In this document: positions 17,988 through 28,137 of the stretch, piece after piece
Position numbering within the stretch: position 1 is the first letter of the stretch
Layout of the letters: the number at the start of each line of letters is the position of its first letter
Assembly: GCF_007625055.1 (NCBI RefSeq)
Contig: NZ_VMQS01000001.1
Span: forward strand, 1 to 32,039
Direction of reading: 5' to 3'
Length of the DNA stretch: 32,039 nucleotides
From: Halomonas sp.
GTDB lineage: Bacteria > Pseudomonadota > Gammaproteobacteria > Pseudomonadales > Halomonadaceae
Program-made: the position numbers and the translations under genes
Notes under the pieces: model-generated
What the model was told of the DNA's origin: nothing
Database searches by the model: none
Seen by the model: the letters and a program-made list of their open reading frames with translations, nothing else

Positions 17988-18097
17988 TTTATTTGAGCCA
18001 CATTTTACACTGAAATCTAAGCGTAAATTTTTAGCAATCGTTCTTGTAGCCGCATCAGCGAGTACTATTTAGTAGGACACCTTAGCGGAGAAAACGT

Positions 18098-19342
18098 ATG
18101 GCCTGGAATGAGCCTGGTGGTGGAAACCAGCACGACCCTTGGAGCAGCGGTGGTCGCCGTGGCAGTAGTGGTGGCAACAAGGGGTCTGACAACGGTAATA
18201 ATGGTGGGAATAACGGTGGTGGAAACAACCAGGGCCCGCCCGATCTGGATGAAGCACTGAAAAAGTTTCAGGATAAACTCAACGCCATGTTAGGGGGCGG
18301 CGGCAAGAAGAAAGGTGGCGGCGGAAAGGGCGGCGGCAACAAGCCGCGCAATACGTTTGCCTTGCCGGGCTTGCTGCTTGTTGTCGCTCTGGCGATCTGG
18401 GCGGCTTCCGGGTTCTACCTGGTTGACCAGTCTGAACGCGGTGTCGTTCTGCGTTTTGGCAAATTTCAGGAAGTTGTCACACCGGGTCTGCAATGGAATC
18501 CACCGCTGATTGACGACGTGCGTATGGTCAACGTCACACGAGTTCGCTCGATAACTCAGACACAGGCCATGCTGACGCGTGACGAAAACATCGTTGAAGT
18601 GGAAATTTCGGCACAGTACCAGGTTTCCAATCCGAGCGACTTCGTTCTCAACCTGCGCGACCCCAACCTGTCGATCGAAAATGCTCTCGATTCGTCACTT
18701 CGCCACGTGGTGGGCGGAACCGACATGATTGACATTCTGACTTCGGGGCGTGAAATTCTGGGCAGCTCGGTCTCGAGCCGTTTGCAGTCCTATCTGGATT
18801 CGTACGGAGCGGGCATCCGTTTGCAGACGATCAATATCGAGTCCACATCGGCACCCGATCCGGTTATTGATGCGTTTGATGACGTTATTCGTGCTCGTGA
18901 AGACCGTCAGCGCACGATTAACCAGGGTATTGCTTATGCTAACGCGATTATTCCGGAAGCCCAGGGTCAGGCTCAGCGCCTGGTTGAACAGGGTCAGGGT
19001 TATCGTGAATCAGTGGTGTCAGAAGCCCAGGGTCAGGCTAACCGCTTCAACTCCCTGCTGAGTGAATACCGCAACTCTCCGGATATCATGCGTGAACGCA
19101 TGTACCTGGATGCCATCGAAGAAGTCTTTGGCAGCACGCCCAAGGTGCTTCTGGATGTCAGCGAAAATGCTCCCCTGATGTATTTGCCCCTGGATGAGAT
19201 GCGCGGTAACAACGCGTCCTCTTCAAGCAGTAATAACGGTGAAGAACTTGATCCGCGCGTGCTGGAACGCATGAGTAGCGGTCAGAGCAGTGGTTCATCG
19301 TCCAACTCGAGTAACAGCTCTATTCGCAGGGAGGGCCGCTAA
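18098..19342 (+). CDS. hflK: FtsH protease modulator HflK
   Basis: An SPFH/band-7 membrane protein that assembles with HflC into a large periplasmic cage around FtsH and tunes its proteolysis. The N-terminal cytoplasmic part is low-complexity Gly/Asn (about residues 7-46) with a second Gly/Lys block (66-82). One membrane helix follows (about 88-108), then the SPFH domain beginning at DQSERGVVLRFGKF, an Ala/Gln-rich coiled coil with EAQGQA repeats (about 288-315), and a Ser/Asn-rich tail. GGAG at 18087-18090 sits 7 nt before the ATG. The 414-aa length is normal. The hflC start codon immediately follows its stop. Confidence 0.96.
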   Translation: MAWNEPGGGNQHDPWSSGGRRGSSGGNKGSDNGNNGGNNGGGNNQGPPDLDEALKKFQDKLNAMLGGGGKKKGGGGKGGGNKPRNTFALPGLLLVVALAIWAASGFYLVDQSERGVVLRFGKFQEVVTPGLQWNPPLIDDVRMVNVTRVRSITQTQAMLTRDENIVEVEISAQYQVSNPSDFVLNLRDPNLSIENALDSSLRHVVGGTDMIDILTSGREILGSSVSSRLQSYLDSYGAGIRLQTINIESTSAPDPVIDAFDDVIRAREDRQRTINQGIAYANAIIPEAQGQAQRLVEQGQGYRESVVSEAQGQANRFNSLLSEYRNSPDIMRERMYLDAIEEVFGSTPKVLLDVSENAPLMYLPLDEMRGNNASSSSSNNGEELDPRVLERMSSGQSSGSSSNSSNSSIRREGR

Positions 19343-20230
19343 ATGATTAATAATCGATCCCTGCTAATCGTCGGCGGTTTAGCCGCCGTTGCCTGGTTAG
19401 CCAGTAACAGCCTTTATGTCGTTGATGAAACCCAGCGCGCCGTAAAACTTCGCTTTGGTGAAGTGGTTCAAGAAAATATCCAGCCGGGCCTGCATTTCAA
19501 GGTGCCGATCACCCAGACGATTCGCAAATTCGACACTCGTCTTCTCACGCTGGATACGGATACCAGCCGCTATCTTACGTTGGAGCAGAAAGCGGTCATT
19601 GTGGATTCCTACGTCAAGTGGCAAGTGGTCAACCCGACCCGCTACTACGAGGCAACGGCGGGCGATGAATTAATGGCTACCCGTCTGATTCAGCCCCGCG
19701 TTGATGAAAGCCTGCGTAACGAGTTTGGCCGCCTGAACCTGCAGGAAATCATTGCTGAACGGCGTGATGATCTGATGACAGACCCGACGGAAGAGCTGGA
19801 TAGCCTGATGCGCGACGAGCTGGGTATTGCAGTGCGTGATATCCGTATCAAGCGTATCGACTTGCCGGAAGATGTGTCGGCCGCGGTATTTGATCGTATG
19901 CGCTCTGAGCGTGAACGAGAAGCCCGGGAATGGCGCGCTCAGGGTCAGGAAGAAGCCGAACGGATCCGCGCCAATGCTGATCGTCGTCGCACGGTATTGA
20001 TCGCTCAGGCCAATGAGCGTTCCGAAACGTTACGTGGTGAAGGTGACGCGGAAGCCGCCAGGGTGTTCTCCGAAGCCTATAGCCAGGATGCCGAGTTCTT
20101 CTCCTTCTGGCGTAGCCTGAATGCCTATCGCGAGAGCTTTGCGGACAGCGATAATCTGCTGGTGCTCGAGCCGGATAGTGACTTCTTCCAGTATCTGCGA
20201 AGTGCCATGCCTTCAACGGATGAAGAATGA
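19343..20230 (+). CDS. hflC: FtsH protease modulator HflC
   Basis: The partner of HflK in the FtsH-associated cage. One N-terminal membrane helix (about residues 7-25) is followed by the SPFH domain (VDETQRAVKLRFGEV and on) and a charged coiled coil (EREREAREWRAQGQEEAERI). The start ATG follows the hflK TAA with no gap, and GGGAGG at 19329-19334 provides the ribosome site. This arrangement suggests coupled, near-equimolar synthesis with HflK. The 295-aa length is close to the family norm. Its final bases run into a hairpin series ending in an intrinsic terminator. Confidence 0.96.
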   Translation: MINNRSLLIVGGLAAVAWLASNSLYVVDETQRAVKLRFGEVVQENIQPGLHFKVPITQTIRKFDTRLLTLDTDTSRYLTLEQKAVIVDSYVKWQVVNPTRYYEATAGDELMATRLIQPRVDESLRNEFGRLNLQEIIAERRDDLMTDPTEELDSLMRDELGIAVRDIRIKRIDLPEDVSAAVFDRMRSEREREAREWRAQGQEEAERIRANADRRRTVLIAQANERSETLRGEGDAEAARVFSEAYSQDAEFFSFWRSLNAYRESFADSDNLLVLEPDSDFFQYLRSAMPSTDEE

Positions 20231-20282
20231 AACACTAACCTGAGTGTTTCGGGTGACCCTGCTGCCTTGGTGGGGTTCACCC
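20229..20282 (+). repeat. two tandem stem-loops after hflC
   Basis: GAAACACT (20229-20236) pairs with AGTGTTTC (20243-20250) around a 6-nt loop. GGGTGA (20251-20256) then pairs with TCACCC (20277-20282), extended inward by CCC/GGG past a one-base bulge. Neither has a T-run. They may protect the hflC mRNA end. Confidence 0.55.
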
Positions 20283-20322
20283 ATAATCGAAACGTGATAG
20301 ACTTCTATTTCTGTAGACCTAG

Positions 20323-20347
20323 AAACCGGGCGGCGCCCGGTTTTTTT
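20323..20347 (+). terminator. intrinsic terminator after hflC
   Basis: AAACCGGGC (20323-20331) pairs with GCCCGGTTT (20335-20343) around a 3-nt loop, and the T-run extends to 20347. This strong terminator closes the nnr-to-hflC series and separates it from hisZ-purA, which therefore needs its own promoter in 20348-20431. Confidence 0.88.
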
Positions 20348-20431
20348 GTGGTCCATATCTTGTGGTCTTGACAGGGTGTTCTGAGTGATCGCCTTGTCAG
20401 GCCTTCACCGTCGTCTCGCAGGATTGTTGAC

Positions 20432-22920
<2,489 letters not shown>

Positions 22921-22937
22921 AGGTGAGCGAGCACTCA

Positions 22938-22965
22938 AAAAAAGGCGCCGTCAGGCGCCTTTTTT
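22938..22965. terminator. bidirectional intrinsic terminator, purA/cobO
   Basis: AAAAAAGGCGCC (22938-22949) pairs perfectly with GGCGCCTTTTTT (22954-22965) around a GTCA loop. The A-run on one side and T-run on the other give a terminator on both strands, between the convergent purA and cobO. Confidence 0.92.
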
Positions 22966-22991
22966 GGTTTACATCCCTGGCCGTGGGATAA

Positions 22992-23591
22992 TCAGTAATC
23001 AATACCGCGGCGAGCCTGGATACCGTTATTGAAAGCGTGACGGACTTCCTGCATTTCGGTCACCGTATCGGCCATGTCAATCAGTTCGCGATGGGCGTTA
23101 CGGCCGGTGATCACGACGGTCTGTTCGTGGGGACGGTTTTCCAGCGCCTTCTTTACCGTATCAATGTCCAGATAGCCGAATTTCAGCATGTAGGTGATTT
23201 CATCGAGTACCACCAGATAGACGTCCGGATCCGCCAGCATTTTTGCGGCTGATTGCCAGACTTCCGCGCAGGCGCGGGTATCTTCTTCGCGGTTTTGAGT
23301 ATCCCAGGTGAAACCGGTTGCCATGATGGCGACTTCCAGATTGCTGTCGTCTTCCAGTCGGTTGCGTTCCCCGCACTCCCAGAGCCCTTTAATGAACTGA
23401 ACGACGCCCACGCGATACCCGTAGCCCAGCGCACGTGTCACTGTGCCCCAGGCGGCGGTGGTTTTGCCTTTGCCATTGCCGGTATTGATCAGCAAGAGCC
23501 CGCGCTGCTCGGTCGCATTGGCGACTTTCTCGTCAACATGGGCTTTAAGTTTTTCCATCGACGCCTTGTGACGTGAATCGCGATCGGTCAT
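22992..23591 (-). CDS. cobO: cob(I)yrinic acid a,c-diamide adenosyltransferase
   Basis: Transfers the 5'-deoxyadenosyl group from ATP to reduced corrinoids, making coenzyme B12 forms in synthesis or salvage. The CobA/CobO/BtuR type is shown by the P-loop GNGKGKTT (residues 38-45), VQFIKG, LVVLDEITYM and the tail RHAFNNGIQARRGIDY. The ATG at 23591 (MTDRDSRHKASMEKLK) has GAGG 6 nt upstream and gives the usual 199 aa; the frame continues upstream for 61 codons without resemblance to the family. No other cobalamin gene is near, so salvage is as likely as full synthesis; the enteric name would be btuR. No cobalamin riboswitch was recognised in the 267-bp gap upstream. Confidence 0.93.
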   Translation of the reverse strand: MTDRDSRHKASMEKLKAHVDEKVANATEQRGLLLINTGNGKGKTTAAWGTVTRALGYGYRVGVVQFIKGLWECGERNRLEDDSNLEVAIMATGFTWDTQNREEDTRACAEVWQSAAKMLADPDVYLVVLDEITYMLKFGYLDIDTVKKALENRPHEQTVVITGRNAHRELIDMADTVTEMQEVRHAFNNGIQARRGIDY

Positions 23592-23858
23592 GAAATGCCT
23601 CTTTGCCAAGTGGTGGCGGTTGTAGCCTGCCTTTGAGAATGGGTCGTCAAGGTTGGGTAGGGTTAGTATGCCTGATTGATAGTGGACAAGGGAATCAGTC
23701 GTAACAATATGTGTATAAGTTTCCTGGTAAAAAAGGGTCCTGTTGTAAAAGGTGTGTGATTTTTCGACACGCATCGGCCAGCCAAAATGGCCTTAGCATT
23801 GGCCGTGGGCGGGGTTGCTGCTCTAGAATAGAACTCTGTCTTGAATCAGGAATACGTC

Positions 23859-24344
23859 ATGCCTTCATTTGATATTGTCTCTGAGTTTGATCAGCACGAA
23901 GCCACCAATGCGGTGGATCAGGCTAACCGCGAAGTCCAAACACGCTTTGATTTCAAAGGCGTGGATGCCAGCTACACACTGGAAGGGGAAAGCGTAACGC
24001 TGGAAGCGGAGGTTGATTTCCAGCTTAAGCAGATGCTTGATGTGTTACGTAATCGGCTGATTGCCCGCGGCATTGATGCGCGTTGCATGGAGCCTGAAGA
24101 CCCTGAGCTTTCAGGTGTCAAGGCGCGCCAGACGGTCAAGCTCAAACAAGGGCTGGAAGCTGCTGATGCCAAGGACATCGTCAAGCGTATCAAGGCCACC
24201 AAAGCCAAGGTACAGGCGCAGATTCAGGGCGAGAAGGTAAGGGTGACGGGTAAAAAGCGCGATGATCTGCAAGGCATCATGGCACTTTTACGTAGCGAGG
24301 AAGGACCTGACCTGCCCTTACAGTTCGATAATTTCCGCGATTAA
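23859..24344 (+). CDS. yajQ: YajQ family nucleotide-binding protein
   Basis: A small cytoplasmic protein with two ferredoxin-like domains; a Xanthomonas member has been reported to bind cyclic-di-GMP and act with a transcription factor, but the role here is not known. Recognised from MPSFDIVSEFD, QTRFDFKGVDASY, the central KQGLEAADAKDIVKRIK and the C-terminal VRVTGKKRDDLQGIMALLR. The ATG at 23859 has CAGGA 7 nt upstream; a TTG at 23841 would add six residues. The length of 161 aa is normal. A weak TAGAAT at 23824-23829 may be its -10. It is divergent from cobO. Confidence 0.93.
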   Translation: MPSFDIVSEFDQHEATNAVDQANREVQTRFDFKGVDASYTLEGESVTLEAEVDFQLKQMLDVLRNRLIARGIDARCMEPEDPELSGVKARQTVKLKQGLEAADAKDIVKRIKATKAKVQAQIQGEKVRVTGKKRDDLQGIMALLRSEEGPDLPLQFDNFRD

Positions 24345-24424
24345 TGCCAGCGCCACGGATAGCAAAGGCGCTTGCCTTTCCTCCATTATTTCAACTGCTT
24401 TCATAGCACCAGGAGTCATGCATC

Positions 24425-27055
24425 ATGTCTGAGCCCCAGCCGGTTTACCTTAACGACTATCAGCCACCTGCCTATCGGGTGACGCATGCCGAGCTGACCT
24501 TTGATCTTGACCCTTCCCATACTCGCGTTCGAGCGCGCCTGTCGATAGAGCGCAATCCGGAGGTGGCCAGTGCAACCCCCCTGGTGCTTGAAGGTGAAAA
24601 GCTGACGCTTGAAGCCCTTGCTATAGACGGTCAGCCGTTAGGTGAGCATGAATACCGCATGGATGACCATGAGCTGGTGATCAATACGGTGCCAGCCGCT
24701 TTTGTGCTTGAAAGTGAAGTGAGGATTGCGCCTGAGCAAAATACCGCGCTTGAGGGGCTATATCAATCAAACGGCATGTACTGTACTCAGTGTGAAGCGC
24801 AAGGGTTTCGGCGGATTACCTTTTACCCTGACCGCCCCGATGTGATGGCGACCTTCCGGGTGACAGTGATCGGTGATCAAGGCCAGGAACCCGTACTGCT
24901 GGCCAATGGCAACCGGGTGAATGAGGGTGCGCTTGAAAGTGGTCGCCATTTTGTCACCTGGGAAGATCCTCATCCTAAACCCTGCTATCTGTTTGCTCTG
25001 GTGGCGGGAGACTTGCGCAAGGTTGAAGATCACTTCACCACCATGAATGGCCGCGAGGTGACCCTGCAGCTATGGGTGGAAGAAGAAAACCTCAGTAAGA
25101 CTGACCACGCCATGGCCGCGCTCAAGCGAGCCATGGCCTGGGATGAAACGACCTATGGCCGCGAATATGATCTGGATCTGTTCATGATCGTGGCGGTCAA
25201 CGACTTCAATATGGGGGCGATGGAAAACAAGGGTCTGAATATTTTCAACTCGGCTGCAGTGCTGACCCACCCGGATACCGCCACGGATGCGGCATTCCAG
25301 CAGGTAGAAGGCATTGTGGCTCATGAATATTTCCATAACTGGTCAGGTAACCGGGTCACCTGCCGCGACTGGTTTCAGTTATCTCTCAAGGAAGGTTTTA
25401 CGGTTTTCCGTGACCAATGCTTTTCGGCGGATACCAATTCAGCACCGGTCAAGCGTATCCAGGATGTGTCCTTTTACCGTACCGCTCAGTTTGCTGAGGA
25501 TGCAGGGCCGAGTGCTCATCCAGTCAGGCCCGACCACTATATCGAGATTACCAACTTCTACACCCTGACCATTTATGAAAAAGGCGCCGAAATTGTTCGT
25601 ATGCTGTGTAATCTGGTCGGTTGGGATACCTTCCGTCAGGGCAGTGATCTTTATTTTGAACGTTTTGATGGCCAGGCGGTGACCATCGAGGATTTCGTTG
25701 ACTGCATGGCGGAGGTCTCACATCTGGATCTTGGCCAGTTCATGCGGTGGTATGATCAGGCGGGTACGCCGGAAATCGACGCCCACGGTGAATATGATTA
25801 TGCGCATGCCGAGTATCGCCTGACCCTGCGTCAGAGAACGCCGGCAACGCCTGGCCAGGCGGACAAACAGCCCTTGCATATACCCATCAGGATGGGGCTG
25901 GTTGGCACCAAGTCCGGTCAGGATCTGACCCTGACGTTGAACGCTGAAAAACACGGCAAGGATAGCGTGATTCATTTACAGGAAACTGAACAGACCTTTG
26001 TGTTTACGGATGTGGCTGAGGCTCCCGTGCCATCTCTGTTGCGCAACTTTTCTGCGCCAGTGAAGCTGCAGTTCCCTTATTCACGCGAAGAACTGGCGTT
26101 TCTGCTGACTCATGACAGTGATGGATTCAACCGTTGGGATGCCGGGCAGCGGCTTGCCATGTTGGCGCTGGATGACCTGATTGCCGCTCATCGCAACGGT
26201 GTTGAAAAGGTTATGGATAGCCGGGTCACTGACGCCTATCGACTATTGCTGACGACTCACACCGACGACAAGGCGGTTCTGGCCGAGATGCTGGCGCTTC
26301 CTTCCGAAGCCTATATTGCTGAACAGCAGCCGCTGGTGGATGTGGAGGCGATTCATGCAGCGCGTGAGTTTGTCAGGCAGTCATTGGCCCTGGCGTTGCG
26401 TGACGAACTGTTGACGGTCTATCAGGCCAACATTGGTGCAGAGCCCTATGCACCGACACCGCAACAGATTGGCCAACGTAGCCTCAAAAATGTAGCGCTT
26501 GCCTATCTGATGGCAATTGAGGATGCCGAAGCGATCGCACTTTGCCAGCAGCAGTTTCAGGCGGCCCACAATATGACCGATGTGCGCCATGCCCTGATGT
26601 TGCTGGTACACAGTTCCCGCGACGATCTGGCAACCCCGGCATTGAAGGCGTTCGGTGAAAAATGGGCGCATGATCCCCTGGTGATGGATCAGTGGTTCAG
26701 CGTCCAGGTCACAAGACCCCAGCAAGATGCGCTGGAGCGGGTCAAATATCTGATGCAGCACTCCGCCTTCTCGCTAAAAAATCCCAATCGGGTCCGTGCC
26801 CTGATTGGTGCCTTTACCCAGAACCGGGTCAATTTTCACCGTATCGACGGTGAAGGCTACCGCCTGTTGGCCGATGTGGTAATTGAGCTGAATCGTCTTA
26901 ACCCTGAAATTGCCGCGCGCCTGGTGACACCTCTGACGCGCTGGCAGCGTTTTGATGAGACGCGTCAGGCCTTGATGAAAGAGGCCTTGTCACGCATTCA
27001 GCAAGAGCCGCTATCGGCCAATGTCTATGAGGTTGTCGAGAAGGCCCTGGCCTAG
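24425..27055 (+). CDS. pepN: aminopeptidase N (M1 family)
   Basis: A zinc metallo-aminopeptidase that removes N-terminal residues from peptides in the last stage of cytoplasmic protein turnover. The substrate-binding motif GAMEN is at residues 264-268 and the zinc site is HEYFH (300-304), with the third ligand Glu323, exactly the M1 HExxH-18-E spacing. The 876-aa length and the C-terminal helical domain match the E. coli PepN subfamily. ATG at 24425. The 80-bp gap after yajQ contains only a weak hairpin (AAAGGC at 24364-24369 with GCCTTT at 24374-24379), so separate transcription is not proven. All active-site residues appear intact. Confidence 0.97.
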   Translation: MSEPQPVYLNDYQPPAYRVTHAELTFDLDPSHTRVRARLSIERNPEVASATPLVLEGEKLTLEALAIDGQPLGEHEYRMDDHELVINTVPAAFVLESEVRIAPEQNTALEGLYQSNGMYCTQCEAQGFRRITFYPDRPDVMATFRVTVIGDQGQEPVLLANGNRVNEGALESGRHFVTWEDPHPKPCYLFALVAGDLRKVEDHFTTMNGREVTLQLWVEEENLSKTDHAMAALKRAMAWDETTYGREYDLDLFMIVAVNDFNMGAMENKGLNIFNSAAVLTHPDTATDAAFQQVEGIVAHEYFHNWSGNRVTCRDWFQLSLKEGFTVFRDQCFSADTNSAPVKRIQDVSFYRTAQFAEDAGPSAHPVRPDHYIEITNFYTLTIYEKGAEIVRMLCNLVGWDTFRQGSDLYFERFDGQAVTIEDFVDCMAEVSHLDLGQFMRWYDQAGTPEIDAHGEYDYAHAEYRLTLRQRTPATPGQADKQPLHIPIRMGLVGTKSGQDLTLTLNAEKHGKDSVIHLQETEQTFVFTDVAEAPVPSLLRNFSAPVKLQFPYSREELAFLLTHDSDGFNRWDAGQRLAMLALDDLIAAHRNGVEKVMDSRVTDAYRLLLTTHTDDKAVLAEMLALPSEAYIAEQQPLVDVEAIHAAREFVRQSLALALRDELLTVYQANIGAEPYAPTPQQIGQRSLKNVALAYLMAIEDAEAIALCQQQFQAAHNMTDVRHALMLLVHSSRDDLATPALKAFGEKWAHDPLVMDQWFSVQVTRPQQDALERVKYLMQHSAFSLKNPNRVRALIGAFTQNRVNFHRIDGEGYRLLADVVIELNRLNPEIAARLVTPLTRWQRFDETRQALMKEALSRIQQEPLSANVYEVVEKALA

Positions 27056-27098
27056 AGGGATCAGGACGCCAACCCCATCAGGATAAAGGAACCTTAAA

Positions 27099-28094
27099 TT
27101 GAGTCAGCGTCCTCTCCGGTACCTTTTGGTTGTCAACGGAAAGGTATCTGGTGAACCAGCCTTGCGCAACGCTGTAATTCAGCAGCGCAAGGCAGGAATG
27201 GATCTTACCGTGCGGGTCACCTGGGAAGAGGGTGACGCAACCGTGTTTACCCATCAGGCGGGACAGGAAGGTTTTACCCATGTGATTGCCGGAGGCGGTG
27301 ACGGCACGGTCAATGAGGTGGTCAACGGAATAATGCGCCTGCCCAGAGAGCAGCGCCCGATCATGGGGGTTGTGCCTTTGGGAAGCGCCAACGATTTTGC
27401 CCGGTCGATAGGCTTGCCATTGGCACCGCAACAAGCGCTGGAGGCAGTCTGCGAGCTGGAACCGCAGGCAATTGATGCGGTCCTTATCAATGCCACCCAG
27501 TCAAAGTCATCTTTTGACACCGCTATTAATGGCATTCAGGATTCTCCAGATCACTTCCATGTGAGCCAGTACTATATCAACATGCTGACAGGTGGCTTTG
27601 GCGCTGAAGTCACTTCTTCCACGCCTAAGCGTCTGAAGCGCCTGTTGGGCGGTGGGGCCTACTCCATCATGGGGGCTGCCAAGGCTTGGCGACATCGCAG
27701 CTATCAGGGCAGGCTTAATTGGGGAGATGGGGAAATTGACGTTTCCTTGCTGCTGCTTGCACTGGGCAATGGGCGTCAGTCAGGGGGTGGCCAGGTGTTG
27801 GCCCCCAGGGCAAGCTTGAACGATGGTTACCTGGATGTCCTGATGGTGCATGATTTTAGTAGTATTGCCAGACTACCCCGATTAATGGAGGAGTTGAAGT
27901 CGTTTCCCGCAGACGGCGAGTTTCTGAGCTACTTTGCAACCCGCAGAATCACGGTGACAAGTCAGCCCATGGAAGCTTGCTGGCCACTGACACTGGATGG
28001 CGAGACGCGTCATTTTGAGGCTTTTACAGCAGAAGTGGAGCCATTGGCACTGTCGGTCGCCATGCGCGCCGACTCGGCCCTGCTGGCGCCTTAA
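27099..28094 (+). CDS. yegS: YegS-type lipid (diacylglycerol-like) kinase
   Basis: A DAGK-family kinase that phosphorylates lipids such as phosphatidylglycerol or diacylglycerol in vitro in known members; the natural substrate is uncertain. The nucleotide-binding GGGDGT is at residues 65-70, followed by VVPLGSANDFA, INMLTGGFGAEV and LGNGRQSGGGQVLAP. The N-terminus LLVVNGKVSGEPALR and AGMDLTVRVTWEEGDA aligns well with recalled E. coli YegS. The start is a TTG at 27099 with AAGGAA about 8 nt upstream; no nearer ATG gives a full domain. Relative to YegS there is an insert of about 23 residues between 131 and 157. It is 331 aa and lies 43 bp after pepN, probably in one transcript. Confidence 0.9.
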   Translation: MSQRPLRYLLVVNGKVSGEPALRNAVIQQRKAGMDLTVRVTWEEGDATVFTHQAGQEGFTHVIAGGGDGTVNEVVNGIMRLPREQRPIMGVVPLGSANDFARSIGLPLAPQQALEAVCELEPQAIDAVLINATQSKSSFDTAINGIQDSPDHFHVSQYYINMLTGGFGAEVTSSTPKRLKRLLGGGAYSIMGAAKAWRHRSYQGRLNWGDGEIDVSLLLLALGNGRQSGGGQVLAPRASLNDGYLDVLMVHDFSSIARLPRLMEELKSFPADGEFLSYFATRRITVTSQPMEACWPLTLDGETRHFEAFTAEVEPLALSVAMRADSALLAP

Positions 28095-28137
28095 AGGAAT
28101 ACCCGATGATTAATTTATTGATATGGAGAATATACAG

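Noticed and set aside
18160..18350. Tandem DNA repeat or CRISPR-like array
   Set aside because: The GGT/AAT-rich near repeats are in frame and encode the low-complexity N-terminus of HflK; no regular spacer structure.
22992..23774. Longer CobO with 61 extra N-terminal residues
   Set aside because: The extension has no family similarity, while the ATG at 23591 has a good GAGG site and the usual N-terminus.
23592..23858. Cobalamin riboswitch upstream of cobO
   Set aside because: Read on the minus strand, I found none of the conserved B12-box or GCC-ACTG-like blocks; a model search could still overturn this.
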